Assembly (NCBI GenBank): GCA_034509735.1
Contig: JACGWO010000003.1
Span: 14,446,001 to 14,510,000 of the forward strand
Source: Sesamum alatum
Taxonomy: Eukaryota; Streptophyta; Magnoliopsida; Lamiales; Pedaliaceae
Direction: 5' to 3'
Length of the DNA: 64,000 bases
Shown: positions 1 through 10,363 of the stretch, piece by piece
Position numbering within the stretch: the first letter of the stretch is position 1
Layout: the number at the start of each line of letters is the position of its first letter
Program-made: the position numbers and the translations under genes
Notes under the pieces: model-generated
What the model was told of the DNA's origin: nothing
What the model saw: the letters and a program-made list of their open reading frames with translations, nothing else
The model's database searches: none

Positions 1-462
1 AGTCTAGGATGCGAACCGACCCCTAGACTAAAGGCCGGGAGACAGGCGACAGTAGGACCGTACCCGTACGTATCGAGTGTCGGTAGGACCGCACCTGCGT
101 ATAACTCGGAGCCTAAATGTTCACACCATAAATTCACCTAGTCTCTAGTGCCATGGACTGTTGCTAGATGGCCACCCATGGTAACGGACTACTTTGGTTA
201 TGAAATAACAAGAAGTAGGTCCAAGTCTAGCTGAAAGGTGAACCTAAAGAGTCACACCCGCTATACCAAATGAAAGGGAATTAATTTGAAATTAATTCCG
301 AGAGAAGGTTTAATTTAATGGAATTAAATTATACTTCTTGGAGATTCAAGCCTCGATGAATTATTTGGAATAATCGGGCTTAAGTTCATAAATTAGATTT
401 ATGAATTTTATGAAGCATGGGCTTTCCTTTTAATTAGATTAAAAGGATGAATTAATTGATTA

Positions 463-722
463 GTGGGCTTGGTATATTAAATAGGATTTAATATAAAGTC
501 CATGGGACTATTTAATTTAGAATTAAATAATCCCATTCTATGGAATTAATTAATGGGCTTGGTATATTAAATAGGATTTAATATAAAGTCCATGGGACTA
601 TTTAATTTAGAATTAAATAAGTCCTTTCCATTAATTAATTAATGGGCTTAGTATATTAAATATGATTTAATATATAATGTCCATGGGAATATTTAATTGG
701 AATTAAATAAGCCCATTCCATA
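463..722 (+). repeat. 90-bp tandem repeat in the U3, three copies
   Basis: Three successive units start at about 463, 553 and 642. Each reads roughly 'tgggcttggtatattaaata' followed by 'aagtccatgggac' and an inverted AATTTAGAATTAAAT stretch. The other A2 LTRs carry two units (about 5003-5165 and 6645-6805), so copy number varies within the subfamily. This is probably slippage or unequal exchange. Confidence 0.8.
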
Positions 723-787
723 AAGCCCATCAAAATGGATGGACAAGATTTGATCTAGGAATGATGAGATGAAGGGCCATGATTAAT

Positions 788-900
788 TTGACTTAATCAA
801 AGCCTAATTTGACTAGGATTTGACTAGGTCAAAATCCTAGTCAAAGTGTGTCTCTTTGGAAGAATTTGAGAAGGAATAGGAAATTCCATCTTTTATAAAT
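788..900 (+). promoter_or_regulatory. LTR promoter: five W-box cores and TATA box
   Basis: TTGAC occurs at 788, 809 and 820, and its complement GTCAA at 828 and 840. They form an inverted cluster of TTTGACTAGG and CCTAGTCAAA. A TATA box (TATAAAT) follows at 894-900. TTGAC[C/T] is the established WRKY binding core. WRKY control of this LTR is inferred from the motifs. Confidence 0.6.
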
Positions 901-1463
901 ACTCAAAAAACACACACTCACACCTAGTATTCTCTACAACTCTCATCTCTCATCTCTCTCAAGATTTTCGTCCATCCCCTTCTTTTCTCTCCAAGAATTA
1001 TACTTTGTTCTTCTTGATTTTATTCAAGTTAAGAACATAAGAGACATTGATTGCGTTAATTCATAGCGTGTATCGATGTCTCTTCTCCCCAAATAATTTC
1101 TTGCTAGCACAAGGGTTGTTTGCTTTCTGGTGGAGCGAGTGAGATGATTTAGAGGGTCTCTTCTTTGAGATCCTCGTGCAAAACGGGGAACAATGCATGT
1201 AGCCGAAACGAAGACAAAACTACAACCGGGTAGGTTCTTTAATTTCGTTTTTCGGTTTCAATTCTATGGCCTCCATGTTGTGTTTTATTGAACATGAGAT
1301 ACACCTAACGCCCGGGAGAATCAAGGGCACACCCCTTGATTCGTTTATGTATGTTATGCATGATTTAAATTCCATTTAATTATGCTTTGTAATTTTTATT
1401 ACGCATTCTTTCGCGCTTCAGCTATACGCGCTAATCTCCCGGGACGATCCACATAATCTTTCA

Positions 1464-2299
1464 AGGGCTTACCCAAAACTCGTATATGGAGAAAGTCCTA
1501 AAGAGATATCCAATGTACAACTCCAAACGAGGATTCCTTCCCATGAGGCATGGGATCAAGTTATCCAAGAAACAGTCCCCGCAGACTGATGAGGAACTTG
1601 AAAGGATGAAAGTCATCCCCTATGCTTCTGCCGTAGGTAGCATCCAATATGCGGTCCACTGCACCAGACCTGACATTGCCTACGCTTTGAGCGTGACAAG
1701 CAAATATCAGGCTTGTGCAGGAGAGGCACATTGGAATGTTGTTAAGGGCATCGTTAAGTACCTAAGGAGGACTAAGGAAATGTTTTTAGTCTATGGCAAA
1801 TTGAGAACTAATCCTGGAAGGCTTTAGCGACGCTAGCTTCCAGTCTAATGACGATGATGCCAAGTCTCAATCGGGTTATGTATTCAGGATCAATGGAGGA
1901 GCAGTGGCTTGGAAGAGTTCCAAGCAAGCAACCACTGCTGACTCCACCGTAGAGGCCGAATACATAGCAGCTTCAGAAGCTGCCAAGAAAGCAGTTTGGA
2001 TGAGAAACTACATCCAAGAGTTGGGTGTAGTGCCGAGCATCGGCGAGCCCGTTGTCATCTTTTGTGATAACAACGGTGCAATAGCGCAAGCAAAGGAATC
2101 GAGATCTCATCACCGTTCCAAACACATTCTTAGACGCTACCATTTTCGAAGAGAAATGGTAGGAAGAGGTGACGTTCGGATGGACCGAGTAAACTCAGCA
2201 GACAACACAGCAGATCCGCTGACAAAGCCTATGTCGCAGAGCGCTCATACGCAACATCTTTAGAAGATGGGGATTAGACATATGGGCGATTGGCTTTAA
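1464..2299 (+). pseudogene. P1: copia pol fragment, RT C-terminus and RNase H
   Basis: This encodes the end of reverse transcriptase and the RNase H domain of a copia polyprotein. RNase H landmarks are readable: [16 protein letters not shown] and the terminal LTKPM. A one-base insertion near 1800 shifts the frame, and a TAG at 2261 truncates the tail before the usual GDWL ending at 2299. The fragment begins inside RT because an LTR was inserted at 1463. Downstream, a polypurine tract and the 3' LTR at 2315 follow with normal spacing, so P1 and that LTR belong to one element. It is not functional. Confidence 0.9.
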
Positions 2300-2314
2300 G
2301 GTCAAGTGGGAGAT
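2300..2314 (+). other. Polypurine tract of P1
   Basis: The sequence AAGTGGGAGA lies directly before the LTR start TGTTAG. It is the plus-strand primer site for reverse transcription. The same tract precedes every 3' LTR in the window. Confidence 0.8.
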
Positions 2315-3563
2315 TGTTAGAATAGGTGACCATGTAGCCAATCTTGGCAGGCGAAATGTAACCTATGTCTAGACAATTTCAAGGAGTTGATAAATTATTA
2401 ATGAATAAGAAGTGATATTCATTTGGCATTACTTTGTTTGTGTTCACTTTATCTGCTTTATATTTATGTTCACTATGAAAACAAAGCCCACCGACTGAAA
2501 ACACATTTCGGGGACTGGGACTACGATTGGAGGTAGGTCCATGAAATCAGTCCGAAAAACTCCAAATCAAGGAATCTCGAAAATGGGTACCGAGATTCCC
2601 CTTGAGACTTGCACTAAGCATTTGCCGTCGTATTTCATCGACGGGTGACGAGGGTCGTCTAAGCAGTGTTAGTGGGTTAGCCCGCTAGGGAGCAGCTGAC
2701 TGAGGTGACTCGCGGGAACCGTCTTACGAAGGACCTTGAGTAGGGTCGGTTAGGTATGACGTGTGTTCCCGATTCCAACAGTACAGGTCAAGTCCTTTAA
2801 CTTGAGGAACTGCTGAGTTTACCTGTACATCAGGGCTGTATCTTAGATATGGTGAGAGATTCCCAAGAAGCACTTGAGTAGTCATAAGCTATGTCTAGTG
2901 CAGCTCCAGTGTACAGAGTGACAGTAGTTTCCAAGAAAGGATCTGTCTCCTGTCAAAAGACATTGACAGTTGAGTCTCACAAATGCTCTGTGTCTTGTCC
3001 CTAAAATCTATGGCCACAATAACTGACAGAAGGGAAGGTTTCCCTTGCGGCATTTAGTAAAGGACAGACGGACACTTAGGTCCAAAATGGGTACCATGAG
3101 ACTGTAGACGGAAGGACAAGTGTACTGTTAGAGCCTAAATGTTCATCCCCGTATATTCACCTAGTCTCTAGTGCCATGGACCGTTGCCAGATGGCCACCC
3201 ATGGTAACGGGCGGATTTTAGAAATCCGACCAAGTCTAGCTGAAGGTGAACCTAAAGAGTCACACACAAGCCGCACACATAAAATATTTAATTTATAATT
3301 AAATATTTAGAGAAATGGAATGATTAAATTGGATTTAATCGGGTCCTTAATTTTCTTGGAAAGAATTAATTTCTTTTATTGGATAAAGGGGATTTATCTA
3401 ATAAATTAGATTTATTAGAAAATTAATTTAATGGGCCTAGAATAAATATTTATATTTGATATATTTATTTATTGCCCTTGGAATATTTAAATAGGTTTTA
3501 AATATTCCATTAAATTAAATTAATGGTTGAGATTAAAAGGAGAGATGGATGGCTAGGATTAAT

Positions 3564-3680
3564 TTGACTAGGTCAAATTACTGCTTTGACTAGGACTTTG
3601 ACTAGGTCAAAATCCTAGTCAAATTAGTCTTCTCAGAGTTGGAGTTTGAAGAGGATTAAACTCCTCCTCTATATATATAC
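3564..3680 (+). promoter_or_regulatory. LTR promoter: six W-box cores and TATA box
   Basis: W-box cores in both orientations lie at 3564, 3572, 3586, 3598, 3606 and 3618. The TATA stretch ATATATATAC is at 3671-3680. The layout matches the other type-A LTRs. Regulation by WRKY factors is an inference. Confidence 0.6.
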
Positions 3681-3714
3681 TCCTAGCTCCTCACCTTAAG
3701 AGAGATGATGATTC

Positions 3715-3716
<2 letters not shown>

Positions 3717-3748
<32 letters not shown>
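3717..3748 (+). repeat. (CA)16 microsatellite in LTR 5' leader
   Basis: An uninterrupted CA run lies about 40 bp downstream of the TATA box, so it would fall in the transcribed R region. Shorter CA/TG tracts sit at the same place in the other LTRs (for example 19211-19231 and 49101-49126). Confidence 0.9.
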
Positions 3749-3751
<3 letters not shown>

Positions 3752-4258
3752 CGTGTGCTCTCTCTCCCTCTCTCGTCCGCCTCTCTCCAAGAATTGTTCT
3801 TGTTCTTTTGTGTTAACAATTGAACAAAAGGAGGATTAATCCCGTTAAATAATAACGTGTGATTGATCCGTCCTCTCCAAATAAAAATACTTGTTTGTTC
3901 ACTAGCACGACGTCCAAGATACGTGGGTGGATTGCGTGTCACAACTTGGAGGATCTCACATACGAGATTTGGAGCAAATCGGGGAACAACGCGGAAGTAC
4001 CGGTTAGAAGACGAAAACGACAATCGGGTAGGTTCCGATTTATTTTTCGTCCCTCTCTTTATTTTAAACCCTGTAGCCTCCATGATTCTTGCATGTTTTT
4101 AATTCATGAGATACACCGAACACCCGGGAACTTCAAGGGAACACCCCTTGAACGTGTTCTTTAATTTACGAAAAGCATGTTTAAATTTTTTTTGTTATTT
4201 AATTTTATACCGCACTTCCGCATTCGCGCTATTTCCCGGGACGATCCACAATCTTTCA

Positions 4259-5683
4259 GGGTCAGCCAGCTAGGTGGCTGCTGACTGAGGTGAAATTTGA
4301 CCGGTTGTCACATGGTCATCATAAGCCTTGTCCAGTGCGGTCAAAGTATATAAGAACAGTGTATTCCAAGATAGGTTTGTCCCCTATCAAAGGATATGAC
4401 AGCAAGATCTCCTATGCGCTCTGAGATGGTTTAGACTCACAAAGTCTATGGCCATAGCACTTGATTGAGTAGGAAAGGATTTCCTACGTCAAGTCAAACC
4501 TATCTCAAGCATTAAGCATAGATGCCAAAGTCAAGGATGGGAACCGGCATCCTAATTCCATGCCCTAGGACTAAAGGCCGGGAGACAGGAGATAGTAGGA
4601 CCGTACCGGTACGTATCAAGCGACGGTAGAACCGTACCTGCATGTAACTTGGAGCCTAAATGTTCACACCAGATATTGACCTAATCTCTTGTGCCATGGA
4701 CCTTTGCTAGATGGCCACCCATGGTAACGGACTACTTTGGTTATGAAATAACAAGAAGTAGGTCCAAGTCTAGCTGAAAGGTGAACCTAAAGAGTCACAC
4801 CCACTACACCATATGAAAGGGAATTAAATTTGGAATTAATTCCAGGAGAAGGTTTAATTTAATGGAATTAAATTATACTTCTTGGAGATTCAAGCCTCGA
4901 TGAATTATTGGGAATAATTGGGCTTGAGTTCATAAATTAGATTTATGAATTTTATAAAGTATGGGCTTCCCTTTTAATTAGATGAAAAGGATGAATTAAT
5001 TAATGGGCTTGCTATATTAAATAGGATTTAATATAAAGTTCATGGGACTATTTAATTGGGAGCTAAATGAAGTCCATTCCATTAATTAATTAATGGGCTT
5101 AGTATATTAAATAGGATTTAATATAAAGTCCGGGATTATTTAATCTAGAATTAAATAAAACCCATTCCATAAAACCCATCAAAATGGATGGACAAGATTT
5201 AATCAAAGGGATTGATGAGATGAAGGGCCATGATTATTTTGACTTAATCAAAGCCTATTTTGACTAGGATTTGACTAGGTCAAAATCCTAGTCAAAGTGT
5301 GTCTCTTTTTAGAAGAGTTTGAGAAGGAACAGGAAATTCCATCTTCTATAAATACTAAAAAACACACACACACCCCTACTAATCTCTACAACTCTCATCT
5401 CCCAAAATTCTCGCAAGAATTTTCGTCCACCCCCGTTTCTTCTCTCCAAGAATTCTACTTTGTTCTTCTTGATTTATGCATGTTAGAACATAAGAGATAT
5501 TGATTGCGTTAATTGATAGCGTGTATCGATGTCTCTTCTCCCCAAATAATTTCTTGCTAGCACAAGGGTTGTATGTTATGCATGATTTAAATTCCGTTTA
5601 ATTATGCTTTGCAATTTTATATATAATCTTTCGCGCTTCCGGTATTCGCATTCATCTCCCGGGACGATCCACATAACATTTCA
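4259..5683 (+). mobile_element. LTR, type A2, 5' part removed by insertion
   Basis: This A2 LTR begins in mid-U3, where P1's LTR interrupts it, and runs to a proper ATTTCA end at 5683. It holds the core block, a two-unit 90-bp repeat, W-boxes (5238-5300) and TATAAATA at 5347. Part of the R region is missing compared with other copies: after 'cacaagggttgt' near 5570 it jumps towards U5. The 3' flank GCACT (5684-5688) lies in mid-LTR, so this copy was itself inserted into another LTR. Confidence 0.8.
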
Positions 5684-7806
5684 GCACTAAGCATCTGCAG
5701 TCGCATTTCGTCGACAAGTGACGAGGCTCGTCCATGCAGTGTTAGTGGGTCAGCCAGCTAGGTAGCTAGCTGCTGACTTAGGTGACTCACGGGAATCGTC
5801 ATATGGAAGCCACTCGGGCTTGGTTGGTATGACTCATATTCCCGATTCCGATAATATGTGATTAATTCTCGAACTTGTGGATCACGGTAGTCCCCTACAT
5901 ACTAAAGTTGTATCTTGGATCTGGTAAAATTTGATCGGGTTATATCACATGGTCATCATAAGCCTTGTCCGGTGCAGTCGAAGTATGTAAGAAAGGTGTA
6001 TTCCAAAATTGGATCTGTCCCCCTGTCAAAGAATATGACAGCGAGATCTCCTATGCACTTTGAGATGGTTTAGACTCACAAAGTCTATGGCCATAGCACT
6101 TGATCTAGTGGGAAAGGATTTCCTGCACAGAGTTAAACCTATCTCGAGCATTAAGCATAGATGCCTAAGTCAAGGATGGGAACCGACATCCTAATTCCAT
6201 GCCCTAGACTAAAGGTCGGGAGACAGGCGACAGTAGGACTGTACCCGTACGTATCGGAGCGACGGTTAGGACGGTACCGGCATGTAACTCGGAGCCTAAA
6301 TATTCACACCAAATATTCACCTAGTCTCTAGTGCCATGGACTGTTGCTAGATGGCCACCCATGGTAATGGACTACTTTGGGTATGAAATAACAAGAAGTA
6401 GGTCCAAGTCTAGCTGAAAGGTGAACCTAAAGAGTCACACCCGCTACACCAAATGAAAGGAAATTAATTTGGAATTTATTTTAGGAGAAGGTTTAATTTA
6501 ATGAAATTAAATTATACTTCTTGGATATTCAAACCTCGATGGTTTATTTGGAATAATGGGCTTGAGTTCATAAATTAGATTTATGGATTTTATAAAGCAT
6601 GGGCTTCCCTTTTAAATAGATCAAAAGGGTGAATTAATTAATTGGCATGGTATATTAAAAGAGGATTTAATATAAAGTCCATGGGACTATTTAATTTAGA
6701 ATTAAATAAAGTCCATTTCATTAATTAATTAATGGGCTCGGATATTAAATAGAATTTTAATATAAAGTCCATGGGACTATTTAATTTAGAATTAAATAGG
6801 CCCATTCCATAAAGCCCATCAAAATTGATGGACAAGATTTGGTCAAGGGATTGATGAGAGATGAAGGGCTATGATTAATTTGACTTAATCAAAGCCTAGT
6901 TTGACTAGGATTTGACTAGGTCAAAAATCCTAGTCAAGTGTGCCTCTTTAGAAGAGTTTGAGTAGGAATAGGAAATTCTATTTTCTATAAATACTCAAAA
7001 ATATACACACACACACCTACTAATCTCTACAACTCTCATCTCTCAATTCTCTCTCAAGAATTTCGTCCATCCCTCTTCTTCACTCTCCAAGATTTCTACT
7101 TTGTTCTTGTTGATTTATTGAAGTTAGAACATAAGAGACGTCAATTGCGTTAATTGATAGCGTCTATCGATGTCTCTTCTCCCTAAATAATTTCTTGCTA
7201 GNNNNNNNNNNNNNNNNNNNNNNNNNNNNNNNNNNNNNNNNNNNNNNNNNNNNNNNNNNNNNNNNNNNNNNNNNNNNNNNNNNNNNNNNNNNNNNNNNNN
7301 NNNNNNNNNNNNNNNNNNNNNNNNNNNNNNNNNNNNNNNNNNNNNNNNNNNNNNNNNNNNNNNNNNNNNNNNNNNNNNNNNNNNNNNNNNNNNNNNNNNN
7401 NNNNNNNNNNNNNNNNNNNNNNNNNNNNNNNNNNNNNNNNNNNNNNNNNNNNNNNNNNNNNNNNNNNNNNNNNNNNNNNNNNNNNNNNNNNNNNNNNNNN
7501 NNNNNNNNNNNNNNNNNNNNNNNNNNNNNNNNNNNNNNNNNNNNNNNNNNNNNNNNNNNNNNNNNNNNNNNNNNNNNNNNNNNNNNNNNNNNNNNNNNNN
7601 NNNNNNNNNNNNNNNNNNNNNNNNNNNNNNNNNNNNNNNNNNNNNNNNNNNNNNNNNNNNNNNNNNNNNNNNNNNNNNNNNNNNNNNNNNNNNNNNNNNN
7701 NTGAAACGTGTTTTAATTTAAAAGCATGTTTAAATTCCATATTTAATTTTAATTATACCGCGCTTCCGCATCGCGCTTTTCCCGGGACGATCCACAATTT
7801 CTTTCA
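5684..7806 (+). mobile_element. LTR, type A2, with assembly gap
   Basis: This is the mid-U3 to U5 end of another A2 LTR, ending AATTTCTTTCA at 7806. The core block is at about 6325-6440, the W-box cluster at 6880-6937 and TATAAAT near 6986. R/U5 is interrupted by the N gap. The 3' flank begins in a gag zinc-knuckle codon run, so this LTR marks the right end of an insertion into P2. The expected duplication is GTATC (7807-7811). Confidence 0.8.
7202..7701. other. Assembly gap, exactly 500 N
   Basis: Five hundred consecutive N separate the R region of an LTR from its U5 tail. The round length suggests a scaffolder placeholder, so the true distance is unknown. Nothing here is coding. Confidence 0.95.
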
Positions 7807-10347
7807 GTATCAACTGCCGTGAGAAAGGGCATTGGAAGAGAGAGTGCCCCAAACTCTTGTCGAACCAAGGTATTTATGTGATTGAGGTTAATATGATCAC
7901 TAATTCTGCCTCTTGGGTATTAGATACCGCCTGTGGAGCTCACATTTGCAATAACTTGCAGGTGCTGAAAAGAAGCAGAAAACTGGGTAGCGGGGACATG
8001 ATCCTGAAGCTTGAGAATGGCAAGGCCATCTCGCAGAAGCAGTAGGATCCTCCACTCTAGTGATTAGTGATAATTATTAGGATAGATTTAGAGCAAGTTT
8101 ATTTTGTACCTAGTATGATTAAAAACATCATTTCCATTCCATTTGTTGGACAATAGTGGTTATGAGTTTAGAAATCAATAAAAAATTGCTTTTATTTGAT
8201 GAGGTGTGAATCCCCATCTACTTGGTACATTGCATAACGGGCTCTATATCTTGCAACAAACGAATTTTCGTTCTCAACACTCAACACAAACAAAATTAGA
8301 TAATAATGGGAACGCACGTCTGTGGCACGCTAGGCTAGGTCAAATATCCCAAGACAGGATGAAGAGGTTGGTAGACTCAAAGAAACCTAGCGGTTGGGGA
8401 CTTGAGCGATCTACCAACTTGTGAATCCTGTCTAAGAGGGAAAATGACCAGGAAGCCCATTGTAGGACAAAGTAGGCCATCCACAAGTCTGTTGACTTGG
8501 TCCATACAGACGTATGTGGACCACTAAGGACGCAGGCCAAGGTGGTTCTCCTACTTCATAACCTTTACCGATGATCATTCACGGTATGGTTATGTTTACC
8601 TAATGAGGTACAAGTTTGAAGCTCTTGAGAGGTTTAAAGAATTCAGACTTGAAGTGGAGAACCAGACCAACTGCAAAATAAAGTCCTATGGTCGGACCGA
8701 GGCGGTGAATACCTTACTACGGAGTTCCTAGATTATCTAAAAGAACATGGTATATATCAGAATGGACACCTCCAGGAACACCACAGTTAATGGTGTCTCT
8801 GAAAGGAGGAATCGAACCCTGTTGGACATGGTTCGGTCTATGATGAGTTTTACCGAATTGCCCTTATCCTTTTGGGGCTATGCACTAGAAACGGCAGCCA
8901 AATTGTTGAATTTAGCGCCTACTAGTACATTGACCCAAACGGCGTATGAAATATGCAAGCCTGCGTCTTATAACTACTTGAAAGTGTGGGGTAGCCCGCA
9001 TACGTTAAGAGGTTAGTGGGAGATAAGCTAGAATCAGGTCTAGCTTATGCAGGTTCGTTGGATACCCTAAGGAAACTGCGGGTTATTACTTTTATGACCC
9101 TAGAAACAAAAGTTGTTTGTTTCAAGAAAATGCAGTATTCTTGGAGCAAGGCTTCCCAGAGGATATCCAACCTGATGAGCTGATCCTTGAGGAATCAAGT
9201 GATGGAATCCAGCCATCAGACACAGCCGCGGAACCCTCCCAAAGTTGGAACATTCGCTTTGACGAAGTAATACGGGGTTTATTGACTTCATCAAAAACGA
9301 ATCCGACCCTTGTGTATACAAGAAAGTCAGTGGGAGTCAATAGTATTCCTAGTGCTTTATGTGGATGACATTCTAACTCATTGGTAATGACGTCAGAATG
9401 TTAGGAAACACAAAAGCATGGTTGTCAACCCAGTTTTCCATGAACGACTTGGGTGAAGCCTCCTACATCCTAGGCATCCAGATTGTCAGGGACAGATCTA
9501 AAAGGATGTTAGGACTCACCCAAAACTAGTATATTGAGAAAGTCCTAAAGAGATATCGAATGGACAAACTCTAAACGAGGATTCCTTCCCATGAGGCATG
9601 GATCAAGTTGTCCAAGAAACAGTCCCCACAGACTGATGAGGAACTTGAAAGGATGAAAGTCATCCCCCTATGCTTCTGCGTAGGTAGCATCCAATATGCG
9701 GTCCATTGCACTAAGCCTGATTATTGCATACGCTTTGAGCGTAACAAGCAAGATATCAGTCCTGCGCAGGAGAGGCACATTGGAATGCTGTTAAGGGCAT
9801 CCTTAAGTACCTAAGGAAGACTAAGGAGATGTTCTTAGTCTATGGCAATGGAGAACTGATTCTAGAGGGCTTTAGTGACGCTAGCTTCCAGTCTGATGAC
9901 GATGATTCTAAGTCTCAATCGGGGTACGTATTCAAACTCAATGGAGGAGTAGTGGCTTGGAAAAGTTCCAAGCAAGCAACCATTGCTGACTCCACCACAG
10001 AGGCTGAATACATAGCAGCTTCAGAAGCTGCTAAGGAAGTGGTTTGGATGAGAAACTACATCCAAGAGTTGGGTATGGTGCCTAGCATCGCCGAGCCTGT
10101 TGTCATCTTCTGTGATAACAACAGTGCAATAGCGCAAGCAAAGGAACCAAGATCTCATCACCGTTCCAAACACATTCTTAAACGCTACCATCTTCTTAGA
10201 GAAATGGTAGGGAGAGGTGACATCCGGATGGACCGAGTCAACTCAACAGACAACACAGCAGACCCGCTGACAAAGCCTATGTCGTAGAGCGCTCATATGC
10301 AACATCTTGAGAAGATGAGGATTAGACATATGGGAAATTAGCTTTAA
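7807..10347 (+). pseudogene. P2: decayed copia gag-pol, zinc knuckle to RNase H
   Basis: In order: the end of the gag CCHC knuckle, protease (active site DTG changed to DTA at 7923-7931), the integrase zinc region (LGHIS changed to LGQIS), the integrase core, an RT piece with YVDD (9358-9369), and RNase H (SDAS, EAEY, CDNNSAIA). About 700 bp covering the integrase tail and first half of RT are missing near 9240: the text passes from 'gccgcggaac' straight to RT 'agttggaacattcg'. Many frameshifts and in-frame stops (for example 10285) show it is dead. The 5' part of the element lies left of the window. Confidence 0.9.
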
Positions 10348-10363
10348 AGGTCAAGTGGGAGAT

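Larger units (their letters stand above)
1..1463 (+). mobile_element. LTR, type A2, cut by window edge
   Basis: This is the middle and 3' part of a plus-strand copia LTR. It holds the shared core block (about 130-260), an AT-rich tandem repeat, a W-box/TATA promoter, and the type-A R/U5 end finishing CCCGGGACGATCCACATAATCTTTCA-like at 1463. The next base is not a PBS but the middle of a pol gene. The terminus therefore looks like the right-hand end of an insertion into P1, whose left end lies before the window. Whether it is a solo LTR or the 3' LTR of a full element cannot be told. Confidence 0.85.
2315..4258 (+). mobile_element. Complete 3' LTR of P1, type A (1944 bp)
   Basis: It starts TGTTAGAATAGG and ends AATCTTTCA, with core block, W-box promoter, TATA, a CA microsatellite and R/U5 in order. 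The 3' flank at 4259 is the middle of another LTR, so the P1 element was inserted into an A2 LTR. The expected target duplication would be GGGTC (4259-4263), with its partner left of the window. The R/U5 hairpin appears here as ATTGCGTGTCACAAC (3931-3945). Confidence 0.9.

Noticed and set aside
130..260. Repeated LTR core block as a CRISPR-like array
   Set aside because: The copies are kilobases apart, in both orientations, and always inside LTRs of a plant genome.
3691..4164. ORFs of 80-130 codons in the R/U5 region of LTRs
   Set aside because: They recur in other LTRs as broken or shifted versions and contain translated CA repeats. They are chance ORFs in non-coding LTR sequence.
7195..7740. 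ORFs of undetermined residues
   Set aside because: They are created by the 500-N assembly gap.
1..7806. Tandem LTR series as a satellite array
   Set aside because: Units have different lengths and subfamilies, and each joint coincides with an LTR terminus. Nested insertion explains it better than tandem amplification.
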